From: JBFKMV01 sp041629655
GTDB taxonomy: Bacteria > Acidobacteriota > Polarisedimenticolia > Polarisedimenticolales > Polarisedimenticolaceae
DNA: 5,097 nucleotides
Direction: 5' to 3'
Assembly (NCBI GenBank): GCA_041629655.1
Contig: JBFKMV010000255.1
Coordinates: 1-5,097, forward strand
Part shown: in pieces, positions 4,517 to 5,097 of the stretch
Layout: the number at the start of each line of letters is the position of its first letter
Position numbering within the stretch: position 1 is the stretch's first letter
Notes under the pieces: model-generated
Seen by the model: the letters and a program-made list of their open reading frames with translations, nothing else
What the model was told of the DNA's origin: nothing
Databases searched by the model: none
Translations under genes and position numbers: made by a program

Positions 4517-5097
4517 ATGTTCCGGTTCGCACCGCTGCTGCTCGCGCTGATCGCCGGCGTTCCGGCCGCCCTGGCCGTCGACGAGGCTCCGGAGTTCGCC
4601 GACGTGCTCGGCACGCTACCGCTGGACCAGGAGCTGGACGCGCGGGGAAACCTGGGCGGCGTCGCCGTCGACCGGCTGGGCTTCGTCTACGTGGCCAACT
4701 TCCGCGACGCGCTGTGGCGGATCAGCCCGGACGGGCAGGTCACGACGTTGACGCGCAGCCTCTACGGCTCCTCCGGGGTCGCGATCGACGCGCGCGGCGA
4801 CGTGCTGCAGGCGAACTTCTTCGGCAACACGATCACCCGGATCCGCCGCACCGGCGAGGTCGAGCCGTTCGTGACGGAGGGGCTCAACGGTCCGGTGGGG
4901 ATCGCGATCGGCCCGGACGACCTGGCGTACGTGTGCAACTGCACGGGCAACACCCTCTCGCGGATCACGCGCGAGGGCGTGGCCGAACCGTTTGCCGAGA
5001 GCGACCTGTTCGCGTGTCCGAACGGCATCAGCTTCGGCGGCGACGGGGCGCTGTACGTGACCAACTTCAACAACCACGAGATCCTGCGCGTCACCAC
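4517..5097 (+). CDS. Secreted NHL/SMP-30-like beta-propeller protein, N-terminal part (runs off window edge)
   Basis: The frame is open from ATG 4517 to the window edge, giving 193 residues of a longer protein. Residues 1-20 form a signal peptide with a likely cleavage after PAALA (20/21), so the protein is exported and, lacking a lipobox, probably periplasmic or secreted. Four propeller-like repeats follow, marked by GVAVD (48), GVAID (87), GIAIG (128) and GISFG (170), about 39-42 residues apart. Each continues with a Y/L-V-x-N-x-N/D-x-I/L-x-R-I/V pattern, as in VYVANFRDALWRISPDG and LYVTNFNNHEILRVT. This matches NHL-repeat, SMP-30/gluconolactonase or Vgb-lyase type six-bladed propellers, which include enzymes and protein or sugar binders; activity cannot be chosen from the part seen. 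Cysteines 140, 142 and 167 could form a disulfide after export. GGAGGA at 4505-4510 is six bases ahead of ATG. The gene is divergent from the coiled-coil lipoprotein, so shared control is plausible. Confidence 0.9.
   Translation, partial: MFRFAPLLLALIAGVPAALAVDEAPEFADVLGTLPLDQELDARGNLGGVAVDRLGFVYVANFRDALWRISPDGQVTTLTRSLYGSSGVAIDARGDVLQANFFGNTITRIRRTGEVEPFVTEGLNGPVGIAIGPDDLAYVCNCTGNTLSRITREGVAEPFAESDLFACPNGISFGGDGALYVTNFNNHEILRVT

Noticed and set aside
3681..4550. A 289-codon plus-strand frame opposite the coiled-coil lipoprotein
   Set aside because: It lacks domain character; the minus strand has a lipobox, coiled coil and strong ribosome site in the same place.
4616..5077. A 153-codon minus-strand frame opposite the propeller gene
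   Set aside because: The plus strand carries a signal peptide and four regular repeats; the minus reading is Val/Arg/Asp-rich with no motif.
4517..5097. Propeller repeats as a DNA repeat array
   Set aside because: The periodicity is at protein level only (39-42 residues); the bases of the units differ too much to be a tandem DNA repeat.

Overview
The window is GC-rich DNA with tightly packed genes on both strands. Two predicted lipoproteins, a MASE1 sensor domain and strong Shine-Dalgarno sites suggest a GC-rich Gram-negative bacterium, probably a pseudomonadote (gammaproteobacterium-like). That placement is inferred from gene types and style, not from a marker gene. I see no rRNA, tRNA, CRISPR array, insertion sequence or prophage gene.

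Left third (1-1837, minus strand): two membrane signalling genes point leftward. The upstream one (518-1837) encodes a four-helix DUF2975-like membrane module fused to a PP2C/SpoIIE (RsbU-type) serine/threonine phosphatase. About 90 bases downstream begins a MASE1 membrane-sensor protein that runs off the left edge. The gap between them holds two inverted repeats; one puts the phosphatase stop codon in its loop.

Middle (1838-3511): a divergent intergenic region of 174 bases leads into two plus-strand genes. The first is a lipoprotein joining a SnoaL/DUF4440-like domain to a ferredoxin-like (ABM-type) domain. The second is a cytoplasmic transglutaminase/protease-like enzyme that keeps the Cys and His of the family but has Thr where the Asp is expected. 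Both have the same 12-base leader around the ribosome binding site.

Right third (3527-5097): a small minus-strand protein with tandem zinc-ribbon motifs converges on the transglutaminase-like gene. Upstream of it lies a minus-strand lipoprotein with a coiled coil and a beta-rich domain. A 95-base divergent region with a dyad separates this lipoprotein from a secreted NHL-type beta-propeller protein that runs off the right edge.

The genes do not form one recognisable pathway. The strongest themes are membrane signalling on the left and cell-envelope or periplasmic proteins in the centre and right. The item most worth following up is the DUF2975-phosphatase fusion beside a MASE1 sensor. I do not see convincing evidence for a wholly new multi-gene system within this window.
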